Positions 24,601 to 36,900 of a DNA stretch of 64,000 nucleotides are shown here, piece by piece (the stretch's first letter is position 1; every line of letters begins with the position of its first letter). Source of the DNA: Xiphophorus maculatus (lineage: Eukaryota; Chordata; Actinopteri; Cyprinodontiformes; Poeciliidae); contig NC_036454.1 of NCBI RefSeq assembly GCF_002775205.1, forward strand, positions 3,031,382-3,095,381. The letters are read 5' to 3'. The position numbers and the translations under genes are program-made. The notes under the pieces were generated by a model that worked only from the letters and a program-made list of their open reading frames with translations, did no database searches and was not told where the DNA came from.

Positions 24601-26054
24601 CCAGAAGTTATGGTGATAAACAGTAATATTGTTGTTTTGAGACTATTTTCAGGTAATATCATTTTAACAGCAAAATAATGGAAGAACACATTGTCAAAGA
24701 TTAATAAACCTTAGATTCTGATGAATATTTAACACTGGAACTGGAAGACATTTTAAATATCCAAAATAAATAAACAAAAGAAACAACAAATAAAGTGAAT
24801 TATCAAGTCTCTGTAAACAAACCTGACCTTCAAAAAAGGAACTAGTTGACACCAAAGCGCCAGACTGAAGACTTTTATCATCCAGTTTTTGGTAGAATTA
24901 CATATTTATAGAATAAAATATAATTTAATTATATAATGGAGGATAAAGAAAGTCACATGAAAATATTTTAACCACATTTAAATTACTTTGCTTTGTTTGA
25001 AAGCCCAGTCAGATTTTCTGAAAACAGCTACCAGAATGCTGCGCTGTCTGTGTTACAGTCAGATGTGTTAACATGATAAACATTTGGAGTTAATATTTCA
25101 TGGCCCCAAATAAAAGAACAGTGTCTGTTTCAATGACCTGATGCCAGGTTTCTGTTTATTACTATAAAAAACAGTTTACATTAAATTGTTAAATCAAAAG
25201 GTTTACAGTATACTGCTAAATATTAGGAAAACCCATTACAAGAAAATAATGTCAATAATAATTGTATGCCGATTAAAAATAAAAACTTTAATAATAATAA
25301 AAATGTCTATCTTTATTGAACTTGGAGTTGGAGGCCATAAAATAATCAGTTCAAGCCAAGGCTATTTCCCCTGCACTGCACTTTGGACATCCTTACAAAT
25401 ACATTAAAGATCTGTTGTCTTTGAACCAAACTTCCAGCAGTATTTAGTTTTTTAACTCCAGAAAACTGAAAAACTGCTGAAACATTGCCTTTCTTTAAGT
25501 CAAAACTGTAAAAAGAATTTAATAATAGTTGGAACACCATTTATTTTAGTCTGTGGTCCAACTTATAACTTTCCTTCATTATACCAGCGCAATGTACTGT
25601 TTTTATGTCTTCATCATGTGAAAACACTGAATTGTCATTTTGCTAAAGTATTTCATAAACTTGCTTCTTTTACGCTTAAAATTGCCCACCAAATATTGCA
25701 ATGAAATATCAAACAGTCCTCTGGCAATGAGACATTAGTGATTTATCTGTGTATTTAGTTAATGGCAGTGGACTTTTAAATGTTTTTATCCTCAACTAGC
25801 ATAATCTGTTCAGTTGTCATAGCAACAACAACGCACTTCGAAGTGGCTGTTTATTGTGTTAGCATCATAAATTAGCTGAAGCCCATTTCTTAGAGTTACT
25901 AAATCACTTAGGCTTTTATTTAAAGCAGAATAAAACCCTCTGGAACATTTTTAGATAAAAAACAGTCTCACCTCTCAAGCTCCTCCTCCAAATACCGAAT
26001 TTGAACCAAAAATAACGACCTCTCTTGCTCCTCAGCGCTGATCATTTCCGCCAT
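18687..26054 (-). CDS. Coiled-coil protein, CFAP157/CCDC166-like, seven exons
   Basis: Exons: 25972-26054, 23979-24250, 22747-22900, 22427-22673, 21747-21847, 20469-20619, 18687-18896. Phases agree throughout, giving 1218 nt and 405 residues. The exon 3 end is uncertain: a second in-phase donor would end it at 22756, three residues shorter. The start codon opens MAEMISAEEQERSLFLVQIR. Nearly the whole protein is charged coiled coil, with heptad runs such as QLEKDKRDKTERLKRFVAAK and QRLEKELEKETIRRRQLEG. The order of blocks (an IRYLEEELER-like opening, a lysine-rich middle, an ILKHILE block, then a VAQWKIQRLVEIL segment and a loose basic tail) recalls CFAP157 and CCDC166, proteins of cilia and basal bodies. 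That similarity is from memory, so the family is probable and the orthologue unknown. Confidence 0.8.
19150..19335. mobile_element. Half copy of the palindromic MITE, intron 6
   Basis: Contains the sequence order seen at 23745-23877 and 40150-40266: cttgctgaaa, cttgtaagttaga, ttgcactaaaa, accaaaaatacttggtgaga, tttttgcaatg. It is more diverged than the other copies and lacks the left half. Confidence 0.65.
20043..20136. repeat. 13-bp minisatellite (ccaggaaaccgga)
   Basis: About seven near-identical units in intron 6 of the coiled-coil gene. They produce a repetitive open frame on both strands that is not a gene. Confidence 0.95.
21990..22380. repeat. Degenerate A-rich tandem repeat in intron 4
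   Basis: Recurring motif of the form ctagaaaaaac, gagtttgaaa, tcaaacatttg, roughly every 60-70 bp, about six times with much decay. Its borders are soft. Confidence 0.6.
23165..23330 (+). mobile_element. Tc1/mariner transposase remnant, intron 2
   Basis: The plus strand reads [10 protein letters not shown], the signature ahead of the second catalytic Asp of Tc1-like transposases, then a decayed continuation. A second related string (gtgaagcatggtgatggcag) follows at 23457. No intact ORF or terminal repeat remains. Confidence 0.65.
23575..23877. mobile_element. Palindromic MITE, partial copy in intron 2
   Basis: The right half is well kept: aatattaaggaattactgac, cttgctgaaatcttag, cttatttcaagtccacta, accaaaactacttggtaaga and a terminal tgtttttgcagtg. 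The left half is decayed. It ends about 100 bp from exon 2. Confidence 0.75.
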
Positions 26055-27396
26055 GTTCTCCTCTTGTTCTTTAAACTCTCTTTATCGCTTTTATACACGG
26101 TGTTTGTGGTAAATTACTGCTGGAAACGGTACTTTGAACCCGGTTTAAACAGACAAACTGGGAAAAAAACCGTTGGTGTTCCCGATGGTGCTTTCAGGGA
26201 ATGCTCTGAAATCTCGTTTCTCCAACAGTGAAGCTTTGAGGCTACAACACATCATTTATGTTTTCAATACATCTGATTAATTTCTGCTGTGTGCATTTGT
26301 CTCCAGCAGGTGGTGCTGTGAGGACATCATGGCTAAAGTTTTTCTTCTCTTGTTCATCACAAAATCTTTCAAAGGGAATAATTTCTCCAAAACGTTGTTA
26401 GCATAATAACAAGTTCAAATAATTTATACATAGCAAATACCTGAAGACTGAAGGTTATCCATTCTGCAGCAGGAAACAGTTCAGTTCAATTCAGTGTCTG
26501 TTTATCATCAGACATGTTCTCACTGAAATAACAAGCAGAGAGCAGGAAGCTGCATATTGAGGGTTTTGTCTCAGTATTTATATTTTTATATCTGTGTGAA
26601 AGATGAACCAGGTTTTTGATGTTATTCTCTGAATCCTGTCTGTGTAATATAATGAGAAAAACGTTGTTAGCAACTGCTTCACACATTTAGATGGTGGATC
26701 TGTTCAGCAGAAAGTTTCTAGTGGCTCAGAAACAGCAGAACTTCTGTTAGGAAAAGTTCTGCATTTATCCAACATCTGGAATAAAATAAACAGATTCTGA
26801 TAAATGTTTAGGAAATAAAACCTTTTGACATTCTAAGATTTTGATCAGCATAAATATCTGGACTAATATATCTGCCTCCTGAGTTCATAATGTAATTTGA
26901 AACTCAGTGAAACACAGTTTTATTCAACAGCCAAATAAAAAGAAACAATAACAGTTTTTACAAAACACAGAAACAAACTAAAAATAATCATCTTTGTTGG
27001 AATTAAATAGAATATGAAGAAATATTAAATGGTTGAGAGAATTTTGGATAAAGATTGATTAAATATTGGATCTAGTCTGAACATTATTCTAACATTTGTA
27101 TATTTTTTCACATGCAACTGAAAAGAAAAACTGAAGACAAAAATATTCATAAAATTTACTATTTTGTACAAATTTCAGTCAACAGGAAAATTGAAAATCA
27201 AGATATTTTAATGATTTATTTCTGTTGTTAATTTCAAATAAAATTTTGAAAACCTTAAAATGATCAAAGATATTTATTAAAGATTTAAAAGGAAAGTTTG
27301 TTTGAAGGAAAGTTTATATTTGAATCAAAGTTTCAAATAGAAACTTTGATTTAAAAATGCAAAATGATTCAGAGAATTAAAACACAACTTTGAACT
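26055..27396. other. Spacer between the coiled-coil gene and TRIM
   Basis: Contains the coiled-coil gene's 5' flank, and near 27274 a minus-strand AATAAA that could end the TRIM transcript. The string tctccagcaggtggtgctgt near 26300 resembles one at 29709 on the other side of TRIM. No exon is seen. Confidence 0.45.
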
Positions 27397-28821
27397 TTAA
27401 ACAGAAAAATCAGGTTCACAGATTTTGATCTCAGATGTTTTAGCATTTCCTGCTGGACAAACATAGAAATAAGCAAAGAGTTTCTCAGTGAAAGTTTCTC
27501 TGTGAGTGTAGATGAGACTCTTGTCTTCAGAGTCGTAGAAGGAAACCTCCCCTCTGTCATAGTCCAGCTGGACTCTGATCCTCTGGAGACTTTTATTCAC
27601 TGTGACAGTTTTACCAGCACCATTATTGTATTTTCCATCACCATGCCATAAACACCAGAATCCATATTTTGGTGAAGCAAATGTCTCTCCCTTCCTGTCA
27701 ACAGACTCTTTAGTCACACCAACCTCCCAGTCAGGATGATCTCCCACCTTTACCTCCCAGCTGTGTTTCCCTGAGCTGAAGCCCTCAGAACTAAAAACAT
27801 TGAGGTACTTCATGTTTCTCTCTGGATTATCAGGAAGCTGCTGCCATTTGCCTCCATGTCTCACCCTGGTCAGATCATCAGACAGATGGATCCATGGACT
27901 TGCAGTGTTTGGGTCCAGAATGACGGGACTGAACTTCACCTGGCCCTTCATCTTCTCCCAGACTCTGAAGGACAGGTTGCCCAGGTGTTTGGCCACATCT
28001 ATCAGAGCTCCTGAGAACAGCTGTGGATCTGGCAGTGACCTCTGACCTCTGGCTCTTCTCTGAGTGGCTTTATAACTGCTGAGGAACGACAGGTTGTCTT
28101 TCTGCAGCTCTTCTTCAACAGCAGAGATACTGTCTGACAGAGAGGAGATCTGCTCCTCAATCCTCTTCATCTCTCTGCTGATAGTCTTCCCCTTCTGCTC
28201 CTCTTCCTCCCTCAGAGCTGCCAGTCTGGACTCCTCTTCCTCTCTCAGGAACTGGTGGAGCTTGTTGAACTCTGCTCTGATCTGTCTCTCTGTGGACAGC
28301 AGCTGCTTCTTGGAGTGTTGAATCACATCATCGTATGTTTTCTCCACTTCTTTGTGTTTGTTCCTTTTGTCCTGCAGAGACTTTAAGTCAGATTTCAGCT
28401 GCTCCTTCAGATCTCTGACTGCTTGTTCAAGAGGAACCACTTTGTGACTCTGGTGGAGAGAAAAGTCACAGACAGGACACACAGCTCTCTGCTCGTCTTC
28501 ACAGAACAGTTTAGGGTCTTCTTGGTGTTTACTGCAGACCACCATCAGCTGCTTTTCTCCTGTTTCTGTCTCTGATGATCCAGATTTCTGTCTTTCAGTA
28601 AAAGAATCAGCCAGTTCCTTCAGAGTGAAATTTACTGCCAGATCATCCTTAGAAGATCTTCTTTTACAGATGGGACAGTTCTTGTTTCCAGTTTGTTCCC
28701 AGAATTTCTCCAGGCAGCTTGAACAGAAGCTGTGGTTGCAGCTCAGAGACACAGGATTTCTGAAAGTCTCTGAACAAACATGGCAGCTCAGGTAACGTTC
28801 AATCAGAGCTCTCTCTGCCAT
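27397..28821 (-). CDS. TRIM-family E3 ubiquitin ligase, intronless, RING/B-box/coiled-coil/PRY-SPRY
   Basis: 474 residues in one uninterrupted frame. The RING finger uses C13, C16, C28, H30, C33, C36, C49 and C52. The B-box 2 uses C96, H99, C107, C115, C118, H123 and H126. A coiled coil runs from about 130 to 270, with many E/K/R/Q heptads. The PRY-SPRY domain starts near 290 and shows the usual LDP (302), WEV (355) and LDYDRG (420) landmarks. All zinc ligands are present, so the ligase should work. Fish have greatly expanded TRIM sets of this form (TRIM39, TRIM16, TRIM21 and fish TRIM relatives), many acting in antiviral defence; the exact member cannot be named. The start MAERALIERYLSC is the normal amino end of the group, and an in-frame upstream extension is not needed. 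Confidence 0.94.
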   Translation of the reverse strand: MAERALIERYLSCHVCSETFRNPVSLSCNHSFCSSCLEKFWEQTGNKNCPICKRRSSKDDLAVNFTLKELADSFTERQKSGSSETETGEKQLMVVCSKHQEDPKLFCEDEQRAVCPVCDFSLHQSHKVVPLEQAVRDLKEQLKSDLKSLQDKRNKHKEVEKTYDDVIQHSKKQLLSTERQIRAEFNKLHQFLREEEESRLAALREEEEQKGKTISREMKRIEEQISSLSDSISAVEEELQKDNLSFLSSYKATQRRARGQRSLPDPQLFSGALIDVAKHLGNLSFRVWEKMKGQVKFSPVILDPNTASPWIHLSDDLTRVRHGGKWQQLPDNPERNMKYLNVFSSEGFSSGKHSWEVKVGDHPDWEVGVTKESVDRKGETFASPKYGFWCLWHGDGKYNNGAGKTVTVNKSLQRIRVQLDYDRGEVSFYDSEDKSLIYTHRETFTEKLFAYFYVCPAGNAKTSEIKICEPDFSV

Positions 28822-31284
28822 TTTCTACAGAAATCTGCCAGAACTCACCTGGTCAAAGTTTCTGCAGCTTTTTCTTTAAATTCCAGTAAACCTTCGTGTT
28901 TCAGCTCAGATCTCCTCCCTGTAATGGCGTCTCATCTCTGTTCAACTCAGTTAAAATACTTTTATTTTCCTCTCAGTGACGTTTCCAGTCAAACAGGTTT
29001 TTGTTTAACTCTTCCAGGTTGAACTCTGTGCTTTTGTTTTACTGCAGTATAATTTCCTTGTCCTGTTGGTAAAAAGCTGCCTTACATTTAATAATTACAA
29101 TGTTTTATAACTCAATAAGGAGCACAAATCATTTGCTGAATCACTAGAAACAATAACCATAGAGTTGTGCTGTTCAATGAATATTCATCATAAAATATTT
29201 GAACACTTTTTATCTTCAGCTGTAAGTGAAAAATTTCATTTCAGTAATCAAAGTCAACAAGTTTTTATAATCAATTTCAACAAAACTGTAAGTAATGTAA
29301 AACTCATTTGTTGCTGATTTCATTCATATCTGAGAAAGCCGGTAGTTTGTCTAATTATCTCTTTTATCAAATCAATGTGATTCTCGCCTCCTGCTTTCTA
29401 CATTCAGTCAGTTTAGTTAAATATGTGGGCAGTGAACAAAGTTACATTCATGTTTTATTGTTAATATTTAATACTGAATACTAACTTTTATTATCTACCA
29501 AAAAGTAAAGAAACAAAGTGAAGTTTTAAAGAATGTTATTCCAGTTTCGTATTTTATCTGATGATTTTCTGCCAATCAGAGAAAATCTTTAATCCTTTTA
29601 GTTCTTATAATTTTATTATTGTTGGTAAAACTCCATAAAGTTTTTCTGATTGTCATCAAGAGATCTCACTGACTGACTTCAGTTTTGTTCATTGCAGTGA
29701 ATGTTTGTCTCAGCCAGGTGGCGCTGTGAGGACATTGTTGATTCTCTCCTTTATTCCAATATCTTTGTGTTCAGGGAAATAAATAACTTCTCTGAGACTT
29801 AATGGATTTTATTACATTAATATTAAACATTCATATGAAGAAAGAATCTAAATAATTTTTCTCCCTAAACATGTCTGCTGACACTGAACTGAATGTTTAA
29901 AGGATATCAGTTATCACAAATAGATAAATAAAAGAAGTAACCGTCTTTCTACTGTGAACCATAACAGAAATCTTAAAATGTTTTTTAAAATGACATTTCA
30001 AAATCTTTTCTTTCTAAAACATTTAATGTTGCAGTGAGAAACAAGTGGCAACAAATATATGACAACCTGGATGTAGGTACTTAAATAATTAGCTGACATT
30101 TGACATAATAGAGCAGAACTTTATTATGTCCTTATTAGACGCTGTTGGTCTAATGAGGACATGTTTTCTGTATCTATATTTGCAGCTCTATATTAGTCAT
30201 GAAAGTAACAGCTGATAAATTTGATCTAAAATAAGCAGAACTTTCTCATCTTCCATCTGACATCATGCTTTATAAAGATCTTTAATATTTTGTTGATATG
30301 AAATGCATTTTGTGGAAACATTTGCACATAATTGTGTTGAAACTTTTCCACAAGATTGAATTTAATTCAAATAAAAATGTAACTTTTACAGTAACCTCCT
30401 GATGAATTAATGTTTCTGAGAACAACATGTACTGATCTGATTCACTTTTTGAAGAGTAAACTCAATAATTTACTCTAAATAATAAGTTACATAATCATTC
30501 AGTAAATTAAATTATTTATTTTAGTTTAATGAAACATATTGCATAGATTAATTAAACACAGATGGATGTTTGCAAGCCCTCAATAAAAGTTATAAAACAG
30601 GACATTTAAAATTACAATATTACATCAAATTAATAAAAAAACGTATTAAAAATAGAAATATGGGCTTAATTAAAAGCATATTAAGTTCTTTTTAAAAGGT
30701 TGTTTTTTTTTTCAAAAGGAACTTTTGATCTGACAAACGAGACTCATCAGGACTTTTTCTTTTCTTTCTTCCTCTTTTTTAAATCTTAAAACCACTGAAT
30801 GTTTCTTCCCATTTTCTCTTCTGTCTCTTCCTTTCTTCTCCTAACTCCTCGTCCTCCTTCCAGTTTTTCCTTCCCGTTCGTCCTCTGCGGCCCCAGAGGC
30901 TCAGAGGAGCGTCATCGTGGAGCGTCTCCAGGCTCAGGGCTCCAGACACAACAAACCTGGAGCCTCTGCAGACGGAGAGCGATGAGCAACGTTAGCAACA
31001 ACAATACGGACACAAGTCATTAACGACCTCATGAGCCATTCTGGAAACATCATCATGTTAAAGTTTTTTTTCTTCAGAACTTTAATGTTTTTCAAATAGT
31101 TTGGTAAAAACACCTTGGAAACAGAAAAACTGCTCATCTTTCAGCCATAATGTCCAATTATTTTCATATTAGCTGCTTTTGAAGCATAAAATGGTTAAAT
31201 TAGCTCAGCTGTTCTATTTTGAGCTTAATAGAAAAATAAAATTACTGCTGTTTCATAGATAATAAAAGAAATTACTGTAAATCA
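28822..31284. other. Intergenic, AT-rich, one G+C-rich island
   Basis: The TRIM 5' region lies next to 28821. From 29.1 to 30.8 kb nothing is recognised. At 30860-30981 a G+C-rich plus-strand stretch follows a long pyrimidine tract ending in ccttccag, and is open in a frame containing APEAQRSVIVERLQAQGS, with a stop at 30981. It might be a stray terminal exon, but no partner exons were found. Confidence 0.35.
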
Positions 31285-31790
31285 ACAAAGTCAAGTTTAT
31301 TTGTAAAACACATTTCAGCAACAAGGAAGTTCAAACTTCTTCACATCATAAAAATTTCTGCCAGTCAATTATGAAACAAGGAATAGAAATTATATTTTGT
31401 CAAATATTATCAAAATCATCCAGCAAATAAACATAAAATGTTCTGATCAGTGCTGCACATATTACTAATCACAGGAAACTAACCAGCTGGGTTTTAGTCT
31501 GGATTTAAAGGAACTCAGTGTTTCGACTGTTCTGCAGTTTTCTGGAAGTTTGTTTCAGATTTGTGGTTCATAGAAGCTGAATGCTGCTTCTCCATGTTTG
31601 GTTCTGGTTCTGGATGCAGAGCAGACCCAGAGCCAGAAGACCTGAGAGGTCTGGAAGGAGTTTAGCCTGTTGTTTCAAGGATGCAACAAAAAGTTTATGG
31701 TTAAATGTCGGTTCTGATCCATTTCAGACACAGTTAGCCTGAATCCCATCTCATCACTCAGACTGAAGGTACGTAGCGATGCTCTATGAT
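31285..31790 (-). mobile_element. L2-like LINE 3' fragment
   Basis: Contains strings typical of a very common teleost L2/CR1-type LINE end: agctgggttttagtctggat, aaaggaactcagtgtttcga, cagttttctggaagtttgtt, agaagctgaatgctgcttct. The plus strand shows the complement of the element. It is truncated and decayed. Confidence 0.65.
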
Positions 31791-31929
31791 TAGAAAGTCA
31801 GGCTCTCAAACTGTCTTTTATGTTTTTCACATTTGAAACAAATTTCTGATGCACTACACTAAATAAAGTTTCTTCTATCTAAAAATATTTATAAGAGCCA
31901 AAATTAAGGTCGATCCTGGCTGAACCAGA

Positions 31930-32094
31930 GACACTCAGAACAATTTACAGAAAATCCAACAGTCATGTTTTGGACAGTGGGAGGAAGCTGGAGTACCCAG
32001 AGAGAACGTAATGCAGAAAGACCCCAGGCTGGGATTTGAACCCAGGACCTTCTTGGTGCAAGGCATCAGTGCTACCAACTGTGGCACAGAGACA
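31930..32094 (-). mobile_element. tRNA-derived SINE
   Basis: On the minus strand the head reads CACAGTTGGTAGCACTGATG, then GGTTCAAATCC, a good RNA polymerase III B box. The body (gtggaggaagctggagtacc type) belongs to a widespread fish repeat. Copy is decayed. Confidence 0.7.
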
Positions 32095-32954
32095 AAATAT
32101 GTTCATGGAAATGAAGGAAAAACCTTGGATCCACATTGGAAATGTCTCTCAGAGATTTCCAACTTATGGAAATATTTCTTAAGAATTTATTGTCAGCAGA
32201 AAACTGAAGTTTAACTGAACTAAAGTTAAACTTTAATTTAACTTTAGGACGAGTTGATGCAGCACGATTTAAAATATAAAGTTTAAGTTGGTCAGAGTAG
32301 GAAGTTAGACAAAATAGATGTTTTACAGGTTTATTCAGAGTATCAATAGAGTTTATAGTGACTTTAAAACAATCAGGTTCTCTACAGATATATTATGTTT
32401 CCACAGTCCTGGTGTCGACCTTCAGATCACTGATCACTTCACAGCAACAGGAACATGAACTCCATCAGTCAGACTGTTTTAATCTCCACTCAGAGGCTCA
32501 GTGACTCCACCATGACACCAGGATGACATGCAAACTGTGCAGGAAGTCCAGTCATGAAACTTCATCACCATTCAACATCCAGTATCAGCTGTTAATTTAG
32601 TACGAAAACGAAATTTATCCTTTAGTCCCTCAGAGTTAGACCATAAAAAACACAAACATCCTACAGAGGCTTTAATCTCAGTCAAGTTGCTTCAGTTATT
32701 TACAGGTTTCAATGTGCATCTTAACGGCAAACTGACGTTTCAACAGATATAAACCACAACGAATGGAGTCAACAGGGAGAGGCAGGCGTTTAAATCTTCA
32801 AGATGTACTGATTTAATCAGGTTTAAAATAACTGTCAGATTCACCAGACGGTTCCAGCTTCTGGTTATTAACAGATATACATCAACAGAACCAGACGGCT
32901 GGACCAAACCGTCAGGAAATAATCAATAAAGACTAAAAGTATCGACTGAAACTC

Positions 32955-33115
32955 ATGGGAGAGTAATAATCTTGCAATCTGAGAGTTGTGGGTTTGATTC
33001 CAGCTTCCTCCTGAAGGTCCTAACCTGCATTTTGGTGTATGAACGTGTTTATGATCACAATTATGTGAATGTGGTTTCAGTGAAAATTGTTTGGATGACT
33101 AGAAATACAACAGAA
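32955..33115 (+). mobile_element. tRNA-derived SINE
   Basis: Plus strand shows cttgcaatctgagagttgtg followed by GGTTTGATTCC (B box) and the tail ttggtgtatgaacgtgttta. This is the head-and-tail order of a common teleost tRNA-type SINE. Somewhat decayed. Confidence 0.7.
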
Positions 33116-36100
33116 ATTTAGTCTATTTGTGTTTTCAGTGAATCTCAGACACATTAGAGAAAAAAGAATCAGATCTGATGAACTATGGAGGATCTTCATT
33201 TATCAGATGAAGGGAAAGGAAACAATGCAAACAAAGATGGACAAACTGAACAATGAAAGAATGAAATTTAAGATACAAACTGAGGCAAAGCCACTGAAAT
33301 CTACTGAGAACCACAAAGATTCATAGACCAAGAAATAAGGAGTCTGTCTGGGGCTTTTGTTCCAAATCTATCCAAAGACATAAAGATCAGGAGGATCGTC
33401 CCCTTTTTATGTCTTTTATATCTTTTAATGTCTATAAAGATCTCTGCTGCAAATAAAATAAATAAATAAAAGGGCAGCAGTGAAATAAAAGCTGGAAGCT
33501 GGTTTAAAACCTTTGAAATGAGTCAGTTCTCTGATCAGCTCCATGTTACCTGAAAATCCTCCTTCAGCAGCAGAACAGCAGATAAAAAGCTTCTGGGACG
33601 GAAACTCAGCCTGGATTAAATGGAAGCTGTGTATTAAATGAACTAAAATGATTTTTGTTTCCCAGTAATGGGAAGATAAAGTAAAAAAATCTTCATGTTT
33701 TGGTTCATAATTTATCTACATAGAACCAAAAGAAGAGCTCAGATTCTGCAGCTGCTCTGCTGGAAGCTGAAACTCCTGAAGACGACAGATGATGTTTCTC
33801 AGATGAAGCTCAGATTCTGCATGTTGTTCAACCAACAGACTTCTTCCTAACCTCGTCGCCCTCCATCGGCACGCCGTCTGCTTCCTGCCATCAGCCCTCT
33901 GACGGGTCACGGTTCTGCAGAACAAACCCAAACCTGCTCAGGTTTCTGGTGGTTCGTAACAGGCTGATTTTATTCATGCACAGAGAAAATCATCAGGATT
34001 TTCATTTAAAATGCAACTGGCTCTTTGTTCAGTGTTGTTTTCTGAATATTTTAAATCATTACTATGTAATTTAGTCATCAGCATTTTGTTTCTTCTCCTG
34101 GATGCCAGAGATTAAATGATTTTTCTCTTAATGAAGCTTAATTGTCTAAAAGTTGAAGAAAGCCTCATTTACAGCAAACAGCGAGGATCATTTTAGAAAA
34201 CTTGCAATTTTTTTAAAGGTTGTAGCATTAAAAACGACTTTTGTGTCAAATGTTGAAGGCGAGGAAGTTAATTTATCTGTAAATTCATCAAAACAACATT
34301 TGTGAAGACAAAGCAGAAAAAGAACCAGGTTTTTACTGTCCTACATTCATTTCAAAGCAAATTGTTTTCAAAATGAGACTTTTTGGACTTTGTTCCATTT
34401 GTTTATATCATTCTTACTATAAAACAGTTCTAGCTTATTTTGCATCCAGTCTCTTTAAGCCCAAACCACAGAAACTGACCCAAAACCAAACGGATCCATT
34501 TCCCTTTTGATCAGTTCTTCTCTCGTTTCTCTGGAAATCGTTCCTGCAGCCAACCTGATGATCCTACATTCTGTTTTCTGCAGATCTTTCCATGAGAAAA
34601 CTTGGTGTCTTACAAAGTTAAAAAGCGTGAATGTGACCACATCAGTCTTAGCCGTGTTTGTGGGAACTGTTCTTTTCTTCAGGTTGCTCTGACTTTTCTT
34701 GTGGTTCCTTCTGGAACCAGAGCTGAGAGTTTTCTGGGGTAAAAAGTTCACATCAGAAATTCAGTCTGTTTGGCAGAGCAGATCTGCTGTGATGCTTCAT
34801 GACATTTGTCTCTGCCAGACTCTGCTGCCTTGTTGCCTTATTTATATCATGTAAGAAATGCATAAAATCACCAAAACAACAAAGATTACAGGACATAATC
34901 CAACTTCCATCAGGCTGTCAGGTGGAAACTTCCAGAATCTGTCATGATTTAAGATTTAAACTAAAATGTTGTTTAAAAAAGGAAAACATGATAAACTAAA
35001 ACTCTAAACCCTGTTTTGTTTCTCTGCTGAGTGTTTGAGCATTTCTCATTGTTGAAATGAGAGTAAATGAGGGAATGTCTAGTTGCTGAAAACATTTTCT
35101 GTCTCGTCCTCAGAGGAGCTTCAGGAAACCTGAAATCTCCAAAAAGTCCAGATGAAACAGGAAGTTTAAACTGTGAAGACGGATACAGTCTTAAAGATGG
35201 AAATGAGGAAAATGAACCGTTTGTTAGTTAATGGTAAAAATGTAAGATAAACAGAACTAGAACTGTTAAACCAGCAGTGAGACTCGACTGAACTTCATTT
35301 CTGAGTCTGTAATTTTCCAACTAATCATATTTTAATTAAGAACTACATACAAAATAATCAACATTTTCAATTCAAAACCATTTTTGCTGCTAAGTTATTG
35401 AATAAATAGACAGATGAGCTCCAGTCTTTTTGCCACAGGAAGTCCTGTCCAGGAAGAAAAATCAGTGTTTTACAGCCTGACAGTTCCTGCCGTACGCTGG
35501 ATGTACTTGTGGGCGTCAGGCTGCAGAGAGTCGTGTGTGTTTCTGAATTCAGAGTGGAGCTTGAGCATCATGAAAGCTTTGACTGAAAGTTTCCTGTTCC
35601 AACCTTCTCACCTCAGGAAAGTGCCAAAAACTTTTCAACAGAAATTCAGAAATGAGCATAAAACATAAAGAATCATAAAAAGCTTGATTACACTGATGGG
35701 TTTGATTAGGATATAAAACATGAGAAAAGAATTTGGAAAGATGTTCAAATTTTACTAAATATAGAACTGACCAGTTTTTTGGATCCTCTTTTGTTCTCCT
35801 GTCTTTACTTTCCATCTCTGTGATTTAACACTTTGTGACGAGTCCAGAACCGGGTCATATGGGAGCGTTGTGGACTTTGTGCTGGTTTTAAATGACTCTC
35901 CAGCAGATCACGTCTCTTCCAGGATCCAGCAGCATCACCTGCAGCAACACGCCCTGACAGACACGACAAGCTGTCATCGTGTGCAGCAGCGAGATCATGA
36001 GGATGTCTGGTGTTAGGAATAAAATACGTCTGTCAGGTTTTATTTTTTTACTTGGATGGCAAATATAGATCGGTGAAAATTTGAAATGTACTTTTGCTTT

Positions 36101-36835
36101 TGAATGCTTGTAAGACGGAGCAGCAGGCTCAGCGGCGGCCTTCAACGCTGACTGATTTTATTCTGCTGGTTCGACCCGAAGCCACAGAAACACATGGAAA
36201 CACAGGATGACATGAAACATTTTAAAGCTTCAACCTGAACATCAAACTCCGTCCAGAAATAAGAGCAGATTGGATGTTTTTTTAAAAAACCTAGAGATGA
36301 AATCTTAAACAGGTGAATTTGTTGAAACTCCTTGTAATGATATGAAGGTACAGAAAACCTCAACATAAATTATCTACAGTATAATTTCACATCTTTACAT
36401 TTAGAAAAAGCCTAAATTTAATTTCAATTTATTTCTAAAGCAGATGAAAACAAAACAGGTCAAGAAAATGTTACCTGGTGACACGGATGGCAGATATTTA
36501 TGAAATATTTTAGATCATTTTTAGGTTGATTGGAGGTTCTAGAAACTCAACATCTGTAATCTGTGACTTTCTGTTTTCCCAGGATGCAACACTGGCAGCC
36601 ATTTCTCTGGCCACAGCCACGTCTCCATGACAACCATTAAACAAAAGTCTGCTAGAAAAACAGATGTATGTCGAAACAAACCAAAATATTTGAAAGACGA
36701 TTAAAATCATTACAAAATAATCTATAAATGTTAACAGTTGTTTTAAAAGCTGAAATTCTCAGATTATTGATGCATCTTAATTTATTAAACTGAATAATAA
36801 ACAGTTTATTCCAATATTCAGTGATAACTCGCCCT
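33116..36835. other. Intergenic, no recognised gene
   Basis: Several open frames of 60-100 codons occur on both strands, but none shows codon bias, a domain or splice-consistent neighbours. A minus-strand stretch at 35486-35525 (PDAHKYIQRTAGTVRL then stop) is exon-like but isolated. Confidence 0.4.
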
Positions 36836-36900
36836 TTCCTCCATGTTGCACTGCAGGGTCTGGTGGAGGATCTGTGATGCTGTGGGCCTGCAAACATGAA
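36836..36900 (+). mobile_element. Tc1-like transposon scrap
   Basis: The string ctggtggaggatctgtgatg followed by ctgtgggcctg matches the conserved GGGSVMLWAC-type block of Tc1-like transposases. Only this short piece is recognisable. Confidence 0.5.

Noticed and set aside
33716-33960. Possible exon with TSSPSIGTPSASCHQPSDG on the plus strand
   Set aside because: No clear splice acceptor, no neighbours, no recognised domain.
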